64,000 nt of DNA from Methanosarcina sp. UBA5. GTDB lineage: Archaea; Halobacteriota; Methanosarcinia; Methanosarcinales; Methanosarcinaceae. The notes beneath the pieces are model-generated. The model saw nothing but the letters and a program-made list of their open reading frames with translations, did no database searches and had not been told where the DNA came from. Every line of letters starts with the position of its first letter. Position 1 is the first letter of the stretch. The translations under genes and the position numbers were made by a program. The stretch covers positions 5,123 through 69,122 of the forward strand of contig NZ_DAVG01000114.1 in assembly GCF_002505485.1 (NCBI RefSeq), read 5' to 3'. Shown here piece by piece: positions 1 to 8,454 of the stretch.

Positions 1-1338
1 GAACCTGAGAATAATACTTCTTCCGCAGATAACTATTTACTTGAGGCTTCTTCGGGTACCGGGGGCAGTATTTCTCCCTCAGGAAAAACGTATGTGTTTG
101 GCGGCAGCAACGTAACCTTCAATATGACGCCTGATGCAAATTATAAAGTTCTTGACGTGCTGGTGGATGGGGCATCCGTAGGACCGGTCTCCAAATACAC
201 CTTCAATAATGTGTCCTCCAACCACAGCATCCATGTGAATTTTACCGTGAATTTTACTGTTATAAACAACAATACGGTTGTACCTAAGGGAAACTTCACG
301 GTCAATGCAACTGTGCTTGGTGCTGCTTTTATTAGAAAAGCTAAGGTGCATGGTGAAGAAAAAATGGTACCGTTTCCGATTACTTGCCGCCTCAAGGTAG
401 GGGACCATATTGAAGATCCCTGGGGAGATTACACGAATCCATCGAAAGGGAATATCAATGATGGAGAAAATCCTAGTTTATGGGAGTCTCGAATTTCCTT
501 TAATGCAAATACGCCTGTAACGGTCGAGGCTTGCTCCTGGGAATATAATAAACGAGATAAAATCCTTACAGTTAACACTTCGACTAATTCGCCCAATTTG
601 AAGGTTCTCAAGAACGGAGACCGTGTTCCTGATATCCCTGGATTTCAAGGTCAGGACTCAATTGAAGACTTTGTGAAGGGCTATATCAAGAACGGTAGTA
701 TTAAGCTCAAAGAAAATGAAGCTATATATCTTTTTGAGCTGGGCAATACAAACCTGAAAAGCGATGGTGCTGATTTTCAGGACCTTGTCGTTTTGATTTC
801 AGTAAACGGAGCAGATACCCCACAGTCTGCAGTCAAGTCTCAAGATGTAGTCTCCTCTCAGGAGCCAGTTTCGTCTCAGGAGACAAGTTCCCTCTCAGGA
901 GGCAGTTCCCTCCCAGGGGCCAGTTTCCTCTCAGGAATCAGTTCCTTCTCAGGAGGCAGTTCTCTCTCAGGAGGCAGTTCCCTCCCAGGGGCCAATTTCC
1001 TCTCAGGAATCAGTTCCTTCTCAGGAGGCAATTCTCTCTCAGGAGCTAGTTCTCAAGATACAATCTACAAGTTCGTAATCGAGCACCGTGGGGGAGATAC
1101 AATTAATTTCAAATCTACTGATGAAACAAAGGTTATACTTCAGAAAGGAGATGATCAACGTTACCTCAATTTCACGGAGCTTGGAGTCTTCAAAAGTGGA
1201 GATAGAGTCATTTTGATCCCTAAAGAGTACGGCAATAATACACAGCTTTACTTTAATCAAGGGGATCAACTGGTTATCAAAATCGTGGATGTCCCAAGCA
1301 AATCCTTAATCTACTCCAGAAGCATCACAGTTAAATGA
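1..1338 (+). CDS. Cell-surface protein with Ser-rich repeats and pilin-like C-terminal domain (5' partial)
   Basis: The reading frame is open from base 1, so the N-terminus and any signal peptide lie outside the window; the GTG at 94 is only an internal codon. The first ~80 residues form a Gly/Ser module of the SGTGGSISPSG...VNFT type seen repeatedly in Methanosarcina surface proteins. A middle domain of ~170 residues, with several N-x-S/T sequons, is not recognised. Next is a Ser/Gly-rich linker built from a 24-residue unit repeated twice. The last ~90 residues (IEHRGGDTINF...FKSGDR...LVIKIVDVPSKSLI) resemble the beta domain that follows the helix in archaeal type IV pilins. No hydrophobic pilin helix is visible here. 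Function is inferred as extracellular or cell-surface; the ligand is unknown. A 711-base gap follows. Confidence 0.75.
   Translation, partial: EPENNTSSADNYLLEASSGTGGSISPSGKTYVFGGSNVTFNMTPDANYKVLDVLVDGASVGPVSKYTFNNVSSNHSIHVNFTVNFTVINNNTVVPKGNFTVNATVLGAAFIRKAKVHGEEKMVPFPITCRLKVGDHIEDPWGDYTNPSKGNINDGENPSLWESRISFNANTPVTVEACSWEYNKRDKILTVNTSTNSPNLKVLKNGDRVPDIPGFQGQDSIEDFVKGYIKNGSIKLKENEAIYLFELGNTNLKSDGADFQDLVVLISVNGADTPQSAVKSQDVVSSQEPVSSQETSSLSGGSSLPGASFLSGISSFSGGSSLSGGSSLPGANFLSGISSFSGGNSLSGASSQDTIYKFVIEHRGGDTINFKSTDETKVILQKGDDQRYLNFTELGVFKSGDRVILIPKEYGNNTQLYFNQGDQLVIKIVDVPSKSLIYSRSITVK
886..1050 (+). repeat. 72-bp tandem repeat inside the surface-protein gene
   Basis: Two near-identical 72-bp units (886-957 and 958-1029) and a truncated third (from 1030) encode a 24-residue Ser/Gly/Leu unit. 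Copies differ at only a few bases, for example a Ser-to-Asn change. This suggests recent duplication or homogenisation and a length-variable linker between the middle and C-terminal domains. Confidence 0.9.
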
Positions 1339-2050
1339 AGTCTATTAATGGAGCTGACCTTTAAGGACTCAGCTCCAAAAATAGAATTATGGTTTTTGGT
1401 TCCCGTGTTATCATGAAGCAGCTTGCTATTTAATTTATATTCTTCTGGATCAAGATATGAATGTAAACTGCCTACTTATGCGTGCGCTCGCTTAACTCTT
1501 CTATATGCTCATAAGGTTGGCTGTGGGCAGAATGTTTATTTTTCCGTAAAATCATATATCTTAAAAGTTGGTAGTTTGAAAATTCTAAATTAGGAAAACG
1601 GAATTTACTCATTGTACAAAAAATTAACTTTAAATTTACAGTAAATTAGCGAGACTGCCGAAATATGCCACAACTTCGAAAATACACTACGAATAAATGG
1701 ATTAATGATATAGAAAGCAGAAATATAAGCAATGATTATGTAATTGGCAGTTTTCTTGTTTTGGTCTCACTATTGTTTTTTTCGGGTAATCTCAAATAGG
1801 TTTTAAATAACAAAACCCACTCATCAAGTAAAAGTAAATCCTCTTCTGTATCTTATGTTAGTTGGATTTTGCTTTTATCCGGAAGACATAATAAATTAGA
1901 AAACTGACATCAAATGAGTTTAGAAAGCTAACAATGTTCCTTTAACAATATCTCCAGAAACATTTAAAATTTTTAAAAGTCATTCCTGAATTATCGGCAG
2001 ACAAGAAAGTCACTAAAAAATCGGAAATTGGGAGATCCCAGGTTAAACGT
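1339..2050. other. Intergenic region, no gene recognised
   Basis: This is 711 bases of AT-rich DNA between the surface-protein gene and the helicase gene. I see no convincing ORF, RNA gene or strong hairpin. It probably holds the helicase promoter towards its right end, but no clear TATA/BRE pair could be fixed. Confidence 0.5.
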
Positions 2051-4375
2051 ATGACGCAGAAGAACGGATATATGCAGTATTTTACAAAACAGAGTTGCTA
2101 CCCTAACCAGGCAGAAGCCATGGAGAAAATTCATTCGGCTCTCCTGAGTGAAAAAATCGTACTCTTTGAGGGGGCATGCGGGACAGGCAAGACATTGAGT
2201 GCACTTGCTCCTGCATTGAGTGTGGGGAAAAGACTCAACAAGGTCGTTATTATAGTCACCAATGTCCATCAGCAGATGGTTCAGTTTATAAGTGAGGCAA
2301 GAGAGATTTCCCGTGACAACGACATAAAAACAATCGTTTTCAAGGGCAAGACTTCAATGTGCCCTGAAAATCTCGATTACGAAGAATGCAGGCTTAAAGG
2401 GGAAAATACATATGACCTCCTTGACCTTGAGCGAGAAGTATCTTCAAAAGAAAAAGAGCTCAAAGATGCCTATGAGAAATACAAACGGACAAAAGACCCT
2501 GCCCTCTATAACCTGAGAACTGAGCTTGAAAAAGAACTTGAAGAAACTAAGAAAAAAGCTCGGGCTTTGAGGAATAATTCCTGCCCGGAGTTATATGAAG
2601 TCCTCAAATTTGAAGGTAACGAATTTTCCAACTGGCTTTTTTCCGATGTAAGGAGCCCGGAAGAAATCCTGGAGTATGCCGAAGACCGGGATATGTGCGG
2701 GTATGAACTGCTTAAAAAAGAACTCAAAAACGCCGAACTTCTAATCTGCAATTTTCATCACGTCCTCAGCGCCGACATTTTCATGATGCTGCTTAAATGG
2801 CTCGAACGCGACCCTGAAGATATTATCCTGATTTTTGACGAGGCGCATAATATTGAGGCTTCTGCCCGTTCCCATTCATCAATAATGCTCTCGGAACTGA
2901 CTATCGAAAAAGCCCTTTCGGAAGTAGGCGAGACTCCCGAATCTGACAATTCCCTTATGTTCGGGAAAGAAACTGGTTCAGGAGGCGGCATTCCCCTTGA
3001 CCAGGACTATGCGGCCCGGCTATATGCGAAAAAGCTGTTTACCTGCCTCCTGACCGCTCTCAGGGATACATACGACGCGAAATTGAAATTTGGGGAAAAG
3101 AACAGGCTTGGAAAGCGCTGGCAGGATATTCAGATAAGTGATCCTTATGAGCGCCTTGACATCCTGAAAGCTCGCTTTTTGCGGGAAGCGATAAAGGAAG
3201 GTTTTGCGGATGAAGAAAAGGTCCTGACCCGGCTGCGGGAGATTGGCGATTTCGGAGGAAGGATGGAAGAGATTTATGCGGAAAATTACAAAAAAGGGCT
3301 TCTTGCGGTTCCTAAACGTTCCCAGATCCGGTATGTTGCCGACTTTTTATCTTCTTATCTCGTACTTTCGGACAGGCAAAACTACTATCCAATTCTGAAC
3401 GTGCGCAGGGATTTCAAAAGCGACAGGATCGCCGGCAGGATCGAGCTTTTCACATGCATTCCTAAAAACGTGACCCAGCCCTTGCTTGATTCCGTTTATT
3501 CGGCAGTGCTCATGTCGGCTACACTCCGACCCTTCGAAATGATAAAATCCACGCTTGGCATCTCAAGGGAAATGGAAGAGATTTCCTACGGCACGACATT
3601 TCCCAGGGAAAGAAGGCTTACTCTTGCGGTTTCCATCCCTCCCCTTTTTGCAAAGAACCGGGACAGCCCGGACACGCTTGAGAACGTGAAAGAAACCCTG
3701 CTTGCAGCTACTGTTGCGTCGCCCGGAAACGTGATTATTTACTTCCAGAGCTATGCTGAAGCGCTCCGCTATACCAAACTCCTTGAGCCTGAACTTTCTA
3801 TTCCTATTTTCCTTGATGAGACAGGGGTTTCAGCTCAGGAGATCCGAAAGGAATTTTTCAAAATCGGAGAGCAGGGAGGAAAAGCTTTACTTATAACCTA
3901 TCTCTGGGGAACGCTAAGTGAAGGCGTTGATTTCAGAGATTCCAGAGGCAGGACAGTGATTGTAGTGGGAATTGGGTATCCGGCCCTAAACGACCGAATT
4001 AAGGCTGTTGAGTCTGCTTATGATGCGATTTTCGGCTGTGGGGAAGGCTGGGAGTTTGCAGTTCAGGTACCTACAATCAGGAAGGTCAGACAGGCAATGG
4101 GAAGGGTGGTGCGTTCTCCGGAAGACTACGGGGTAAGGATCCTCCTTGATTCACGCTATCAGAGTTCCCAGGTGCGTAAACTCGGTAAATTTTCGGTTTT
4201 TGACTATTTTCCGCCTGAAGAAAAGATAGAGTTCATTGATATTGCACCCAGGGACGTGGGAAGCCTTGTGGAAGAATTTTTTGCACGCGTCACGTCTAGT
4301 AATCTTGAAAAAAATGAGTCGGAATCTCAGGCTTCAAGTCGTGTGGATTTCGGGAACCTTGCTGAAAAGCTTTGA
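2051..4375 (+). CDS. XPD/DinG-type superfamily 2 Fe-S DNA helicase
   Basis: A 774-residue helicase. The Walker A motif GACGTGKT is at residues 41-48 and the DEAH box at 263-266. Between them are four cysteines (C104, C113, C178, C216) spaced as in the 4Fe-4S domain of XPD/FancJ/DinG enzymes. Later motifs include MSATLRP and the arginine-finger motif QAMGRVVRSPEDYG. The family unwinds DNA 5' to 3' in repair or replication restart. Residues ~120-175 form a charged, probably coiled-coil insertion next to the Fe-S domain. The ATG at 2051 leaves only ~10 residues before the conserved PNQ motif, a usual N-terminus. The gene stands alone, with non-coding DNA on both sides. The fold and ATPase class are firm; the exact repair role is inference. 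Confidence 0.92.
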   Translation: MTQKNGYMQYFTKQSCYPNQAEAMEKIHSALLSEKIVLFEGACGTGKTLSALAPALSVGKRLNKVVIIVTNVHQQMVQFISEAREISRDNDIKTIVFKGKTSMCPENLDYEECRLKGENTYDLLDLEREVSSKEKELKDAYEKYKRTKDPALYNLRTELEKELEETKKKARALRNNSCPELYEVLKFEGNEFSNWLFSDVRSPEEILEYAEDRDMCGYELLKKELKNAELLICNFHHVLSADIFMMLLKWLERDPEDIILIFDEAHNIEASARSHSSIMLSELTIEKALSEVGETPESDNSLMFGKETGSGGGIPLDQDYAARLYAKKLFTCLLTALRDTYDAKLKFGEKNRLGKRWQDIQISDPYERLDILKARFLREAIKEGFADEEKVLTRLREIGDFGGRMEEIYAENYKKGLLAVPKRSQIRYVADFLSSYLVLSDRQNYYPILNVRRDFKSDRIAGRIELFTCIPKNVTQPLLDSVYSAVLMSATLRPFEMIKSTLGISREMEEISYGTTFPRERRLTLAVSIPPLFAKNRDSPDTLENVKETLLAATVASPGNVIIYFQSYAEALRYTKLLEPELSIPIFLDETGVSAQEIRKEFFKIGEQGGKALLITYLWGTLSEGVDFRDSRGRTVIVVGIGYPALNDRIKAVESAYDAIFGCGEGWEFAVQVPTIRKVRQAMGRVVRSPEDYGVRILLDSRYQSSQVRKLGKFSVFDYFPPEEKIEFIDIAPRDVGSLVEEFFARVTSSNLEKNESESQASSRVDFGNLAEKL

Positions 4376-4571
4376 AAGCCTTTGAGGTAAATACTAAAAT
4401 TCAAACTGTTTAGAACAACTGTTTGATATCTTAAAACTATTTGGGAACGGCGTTGTTATCTGATATTGTTATCTAATAAAAGAAGAGTTGCCTGTCGTTC
4501 ATATTTTGGACTTCAGGCATTTAATTGTTTATCAAAAAGGTTTTTGCAACTTGGTTTTATGAATTTTTCAC

Positions 4572-6311
4572 TTATGTTACTTTTATATAAGCTGATTTAG
4601 TCTTGGTGTTGCTGCCTGCCGCATTGGTTGCTGTAAGTTTAACAGTATAAGTTCCTGCAGCTGAATATGTATGCTTTGGGCTTTTTTCTGTTGAAGATTT
4701 CCCATCTCCAAAATTCCATTTCCATGAGGTTGGCGATCCTTTGCTGGTCTCCGTAAATGTTACCTTTAATGGGGCTTTTCCTGAACGCGGTGAACCCCAG
4801 AAATCTGCAGTCGGAGTCTGTGAAGTTACTGTCACTGTGATATAATTAGATCTCATCTTAATATTACTGCCTGCCGCATTGGTCGCTGTAAGTGCCACGG
4901 TGTAATTCCCTACTTTGGAATACTTATGCGTTGGATTCTGCAAGGTTGAGGATGTCCCGTCTCCAAAACTCCATTTCCATTTAGTTGGTGAGCCTGTACT
5001 TTTGTCGGTAAAAGCAACAGTTAATGGTGCTTTTCCTGAGACCGGCGAACCTTCAAAGTTTGCAACCGGCTTTGTCGGAGTTGTTACTACTTTTATATAT
5101 CCGGTTTTTTTTAATGTATTACTGCCTGCCGCATTGCTTACTGTAAGTGCCACGGTGTAATTCCCTGCTTTGGAATACTTATGCATTGGATTCTGCAAGG
5201 TTGAGGATGTCCCGTCTCCAAAACTCCATTTCCATTTGGTCGGTGTCCCTGTGCTTTTGTCAGTAAATGTCACATTCAAAGGCGCGGCTCCTGAGGTTGG
5301 AGATGCAGAAAAAGCAGCAACCGGTTTTTTCGACTCGGGTTTATATATAACTAGAGGAAGGTTGTCAGAATAGATGCTGCCTGCTATATTTTTGTATGCG
5401 GAATCAGAAATTCCGTCACTATTCTTATCTATTGCGGTATTGGAAAATCCTGTACCATCAGGTTTTCCCCAGAAGTTGCCTCCTATATAAGGGCCGCCTA
5501 CAATGTTAGTACCTGCGGTTTTTTTAGTGTTAAGTACGTTTCCGATTCCGTTTGTGATAGTTACAGTGTCATTGAAATAATTGTTGTAAATCTGATTAGT
5601 GTCGCATCTAGGACACATAGAAAACCCATAAACATCGTTGTCTCGAATGGTATTGCCTGATAATATGTTGCCATCAGAGTTACCAAAATGGATCCCACGA
5701 CCGTTACTAAAAGCCGTATTTCCTGAAAGGATATTGTCTGTTGCAGTTCCAAGCGCAATTCCATATTGTAGATTATTCGTAGCCGTATTCTTTGAGAGTT
5801 TGTCCACTTTGGAACGCAGGACATAAATTCCATAACAGTTGTTCAAAAGCTTGTTGTTCTCGATTATGCAGTTACTGCACGAAGACAGACAGATTCCTGC
5901 ATAGCCGGACCGTGTTGCTCCTACAGCCTTAAATCCAGATATCTTTATATTTTCTCCCTGCAGTAGGAGTACATTGGCACCCGAATTTTTAGCTTTTATT
6001 ATTGTATTATCAGGGTTCCCAGATTCTGACCGAATTGTAAGATCATCTTTAGTTACTATGACATTTTCGGTATAGGTTCCGGGCTTTACAGTTATTATAT
6101 CACCTGAACCTGAATTATTTACAGCTTGTTGAATCGAACTTCCTGGCTGCACTATAATCTCAGCCGCAGCTCCAGGGCCTGATATTAATGCTAATATAAA
6201 AATAGCTACTAATAAGGTGGTTAATGTTTTTATTTTAATTCCTCCGTCCACTAAAAGAAGTTTTGAGTGAAACATTAATTGTAATTGTAAGAAGTTTACA
6301 CTGAATGCCAA
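4572..6311 (-). CDS. Exported beta-helix (NosD-like) protein with three C-terminal PKD domains
   Basis: A hydrophobic signal segment (TLTTLLVAIFILALISG) with an AAAE cleavage region is followed by ~270 residues of right-handed parallel beta-helix repeats (IIENNKLLNNCYGIYV and similar). Three PKD domains follow (about residues 330-412, 415-497 and 498-579), each with a WxFGDG core. Such proteins form surface layers or sheaths or bind polysaccharide in Methanosarcina. The start is odd. The longest ORF begins with ATG at 6311, but the best Shine-Dalgarno (GGAGG, about 6245-6241) lies 7 bases before an ATA codon at 6233, right in front of the signal peptide, as if the true ATG had mutated; an in-frame ATG at 6275 is another choice. 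The PKD copies are near-identical, consistent with gene conversion. No C-terminal anchor is visible. Confidence 0.85.
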   Translation of the reverse strand: MAFSVNFLQLQLMFHSKLLLVDGGIKIKTLTTLLVAIFILALISGPGAAAEIIVQPGSSIQQAVNNSGSGDIITVKPGTYTENVIVTKDDLTIRSESGNPDNTIIKAKNSGANVLLLQGENIKISGFKAVGATRSGYAGICLSSCSNCIIENNKLLNNCYGIYVLRSKVDKLSKNTATNNLQYGIALGTATDNILSGNTAFSNGRGIHFGNSDGNILSGNTIRDNDVYGFSMCPRCDTNQIYNNYFNDTVTITNGIGNVLNTKKTAGTNIVGGPYIGGNFWGKPDGTGFSNTAIDKNSDGISDSAYKNIAGSIYSDNLPLVIYKPESKKPVAAFSASPTSGAAPLNVTFTDKSTGTPTKWKWSFGDGTSSTLQNPMHKYSKAGNYTVALTVSNAAGSNTLKKTGYIKVVTTPTKPVANFEGSPVSGKAPLTVAFTDKSTGSPTKWKWSFGDGTSSTLQNPTHKYSKVGNYTVALTATNAAGSNIKMRSNYITVTVTSQTPTADFWGSPRSGKAPLKVTFTETSKGSPTSWKWNFGDGKSSTEKSPKHTYSAAGTYTVKLTATNAAGSNTKTKSAYIKVT

Positions 6312-6809
6312 TGTGAATGCTCGAATGCAAGGGCATTCTCTTATTCAAAGAATTTGCTTACATTTCGTAAAATTCTTAAAGTAAAACCCTTTAGTTGAGC
6401 GGGAATTCAAATAATATAATATAAATGTGCTGAAATGATGCTAAATCGAATAAATTGAATCTAAAAAATATTGCTTATGTAAATTCTATATTCGGATAAT
6501 CCAGGCCACTTAACTTAATAGAATATCTTATTTGTAGGATCTTGACTTATTTTTATTCAACTATTCATTACTCCCAAAATAAGTGAAGCTTAACTTTGAG
6601 TTGCCCATGTAAATGAATAATAGTTCTTAAAAACAGTAAAAATAGGTTATTCTCCTGAAATTAGAAATGGATTTAAATTCGTAGATGCAGAATTACTCAA
6701 ATATGATTAAATCTAAACTTGATCTATCCAAAATCAGATTAAAAATAAAAAAATACAAAACCTTTATCATCGTCATATACGAAACAATATACAAAAAGGG
6801 GATGAAAAG
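6312..6809. other. Intergenic region between divergent genes
   Basis: About 500 bases of AT-rich DNA must hold the promoters of the PKD protein (minus strand) and the GerW gene (plus strand). I see several A/T-rich TATA-like stretches but no unambiguous site and no additional gene. The GerW frame is open back to 6723, but without an ATG. Confidence 0.5.
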
Positions 6810-7277
6810 CTGGGTGTAGAAGCCACTATCAAAGAAATCGCAGGTGAACTTGAGAGGATTGCGACTACCAAAACCGTAGTCGGAGACCCTATTACTGCTT
6901 CAGGGAAAACAATTATTCCAATTTCAAGGATTATTATGGGTTTTGGAGCAGGTGGAGGAGAAGGCAAGAAAGACACTGAATCGGGATATGGAGGAGGTGG
7001 GGGGGCAGGTGCGAAGATAGAGCCTGTGGCATTCATTATGCTTTCAGAAGAAGAAGCCAGAATCTTCCGAATCTCTGAACGAAGCGACGCCGGGTCGATC
7101 CTTAGCTCAATTCCTGAGCTTGTGCCTGAGATAATGGACAAGCTCAAAGGCATGAGAGGCAAGAGCAAAAAAGAAGAGATATTGCAGGAACAGGAAGCTA
7201 AAGGAAAAGAAACTCCGGAAAAGGAAACTGTAAAAGAAACCGAAATCAAGATAGAAGAAGGGGGATGTTTCCACTAA
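6810..7277 (+). CDS. GerW/YtfJ-family protein (start uncertain)
   Basis: The family core is clear: ELERIATTKTVVGDPI, GKTIIPISRI, then a very Gly-rich loop (MGFGAGGGEG...GYGGGGGAGA) and AFIML. In Firmicutes YtfJ/GerW acts in spore germination; in archaea the role is unknown. An obvious ATG at 6936 would cut the domain in half. The same frame continues upstream without a stop to 6723 but contains no ATG. A CTG at 6810 places the start at the family's normal N-terminus (LGVEATIKEIAGELER). An out-of-frame ATG at 6802 lies 14 bases before the in-frame GTA at 6816, so a one-base deletion near the start is the alternative. The C-terminus is a Lys/Glu-rich tail ending in GGCFH. The next gene, DUF2953, is the same partner found beside ytfJ in Bacillus. 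Confidence 0.75.
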   Translation: MGVEATIKEIAGELERIATTKTVVGDPITASGKTIIPISRIIMGFGAGGGEGKKDTESGYGGGGGAGAKIEPVAFIMLSEEEARIFRISERSDAGSILSSIPELVPEIMDKLKGMRGKSKKEEILQEQEAKGKETPEKETVKETEIKIEEGGCFH

Positions 7278-7394
7278 AGTTTCCACCGAATTTCTGGAAC
7301 TAAAACCTGTTTAAGGAATTTTCCAGGGAGCGGAATTAAAAAGTCTGGGTTTTCAGGATAGTCAGGACTATCCTCTTCTTCCTAACCTGTTAAT

Positions 7395-8369
7395 ATGCTG
7401 GTAATTACTCTTCTTCTGCTGGTTTTCCTGTTCATTTTATTTATAATTCTTACAGCAATAGGTCTCACTTTCAAGCTTAAGGTTCTAAGTCTGGAAGAAA
7501 AGAAAGAACTTAGAGGCGTATTCACTGTAAAATGGCTACTCTTTTCCCATACCTTTTCCTTCGAGGAACCCGGGGAAAGCGAAAGCCTTCCCGAAGAACC
7601 GGAGAAATTGAAAAAGGACAAAACAATAAAAGAGGATCAAAGTGAGATCGTTCTGCAGGAAACTGAAAAGGCACGAGTCACTACAGAAACACAGGGTAAG
7701 GCTGAAGTGAAGAAAAAAAGGAAGATTGAAGAAAAAGAGGCTGAAGAAAAAAGAATAGAGGTGATTAAGAGTAAAGAAAAAAGAATAGAAGAGAATGAAA
7801 GTAAAGAAAATAGAATAGAAAGTGATGAGGGTAAAGAAAAAAGAAAGATGATAAATGAGGATAACGAAAAAAGAATAGAAATAAATGAGATGAAAGAAAA
7901 ACAAGGCATAATTGCAAAGATAAGAGGAAAAAAGAAGCCCGAAACTGAAGAAGCTCCAGAATCAGAGATGACTACCAGAGAAAAACTTCACTGGGGCCTG
8001 GAGGCATACAAATCTCTCAGAAGACCTCTGTTTCGACTATTTTCCGATTTGCTAAACGGGATAAAAATTAAGCGTCTGGAGTCTTACATGACTTTTGGGC
8101 TTGCTGATCCTGCAGATACTGGCATACTTTGTGGGTGTATACATGCTGTTGCTGGAATGGCCTACAGCCGTTGCAGGCATTGCAGTTTTTCCATTAACCC
8201 TGTATTTATGAATCCAATGATGGATTTCCGCGGGGAGATTGAGATTCGTGTAAGAATATATTCTCTAATTTTTCCAATGCTCAAATTTATATTTAACGGG
8301 AAAACTTTATCTTTTACTTATTCGATTATAAAGGAAAAACTTTGGGGAAAAAGGAAGTTTCTCTCCTGA
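7395..8369 (+). CDS. DUF2953 membrane protein with charged coiled-coil insert
   Basis: A 324-residue protein. An N-terminal transmembrane helix (MLVITLLLLVFLFILFIILTAI) is followed by the short beta segment typical of DUF2953. Residues ~60-195 are a highly charged Lys/Glu region with ten-residue repeats of the type (S/G)KEKRIExxE. The C-terminal DUF2953 part (about 200-324) includes GLADPADTGILCG and INPVFMNPMMDFRGEIEIRVRIY. Bacillus YtfI belongs to this family and is also the neighbour of ytfJ, so a joint function with the upstream GerW protein is inferred; the molecular role is unknown. The insert is much longer than in typical family members. The gap to the GerW gene is 117 bases, so co-transcription is possible but not proven. 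Confidence 0.8.
   Translation: MLVITLLLLVFLFILFIILTAIGLTFKLKVLSLEEKKELRGVFTVKWLLFSHTFSFEEPGESESLPEEPEKLKKDKTIKEDQSEIVLQETEKARVTTETQGKAEVKKKRKIEEKEAEEKRIEVIKSKEKRIEENESKENRIESDEGKEKRKMINEDNEKRIEINEMKEKQGIIAKIRGKKKPETEEAPESEMTTREKLHWGLEAYKSLRRPLFRLFSDLLNGIKIKRLESYMTFGLADPADTGILCGCIHAVAGMAYSRCRHCSFSINPVFMNPMMDFRGEIEIRVRIYSLIFPMLKFIFNGKTLSFTYSIIKEKLWGKRKFLS
7741..7905 (+). repeat. Degenerate 30-bp tandem repeat coding for a charged helix
   Basis: About five degenerate 30-bp units built around aaagaaaaaagaatagaa encode ten-residue repeats (KEKRIEENES, KENRIESDEG, KEKRKMINED and so on). The extreme A/G bias of this strand also produces long false ORFs on the other strand. Confidence 0.75.
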
Positions 8370-8373
8370 GATC

Positions 8374-8442
8374 GCGGAAGTTTAATTCTTAAGCTAGCGA
8401 AACTTAATTTTTCAAGTTAACGGAAGTCTAATTCCTAAGCTT
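8374..8442. repeat. Imperfect ~23-bp tandem repeat, three units
   Basis: Three diverged units lie between the DUF2953 gene and the beta-RFAP synthase gene: gcggaagtttaattcttaag, gcgaaacttaatttttcaag and cggaagtctaattcctaagc. They sit directly upstream of the methanopterin-gene start. Similar short tandem repeats occur in other intergenic regions of the window. Confidence 0.6.
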
Positions 8443-8454
8443 TATGAATAGGTA

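Noticed and set aside
7536..7909. Long minus-strand ORFs rich in Phe/Ser/Leu opposite the DUF2953 gene
   Set aside because: They are produced by the A/G-rich repeat coding for the charged helix and have no start signals or family motifs.
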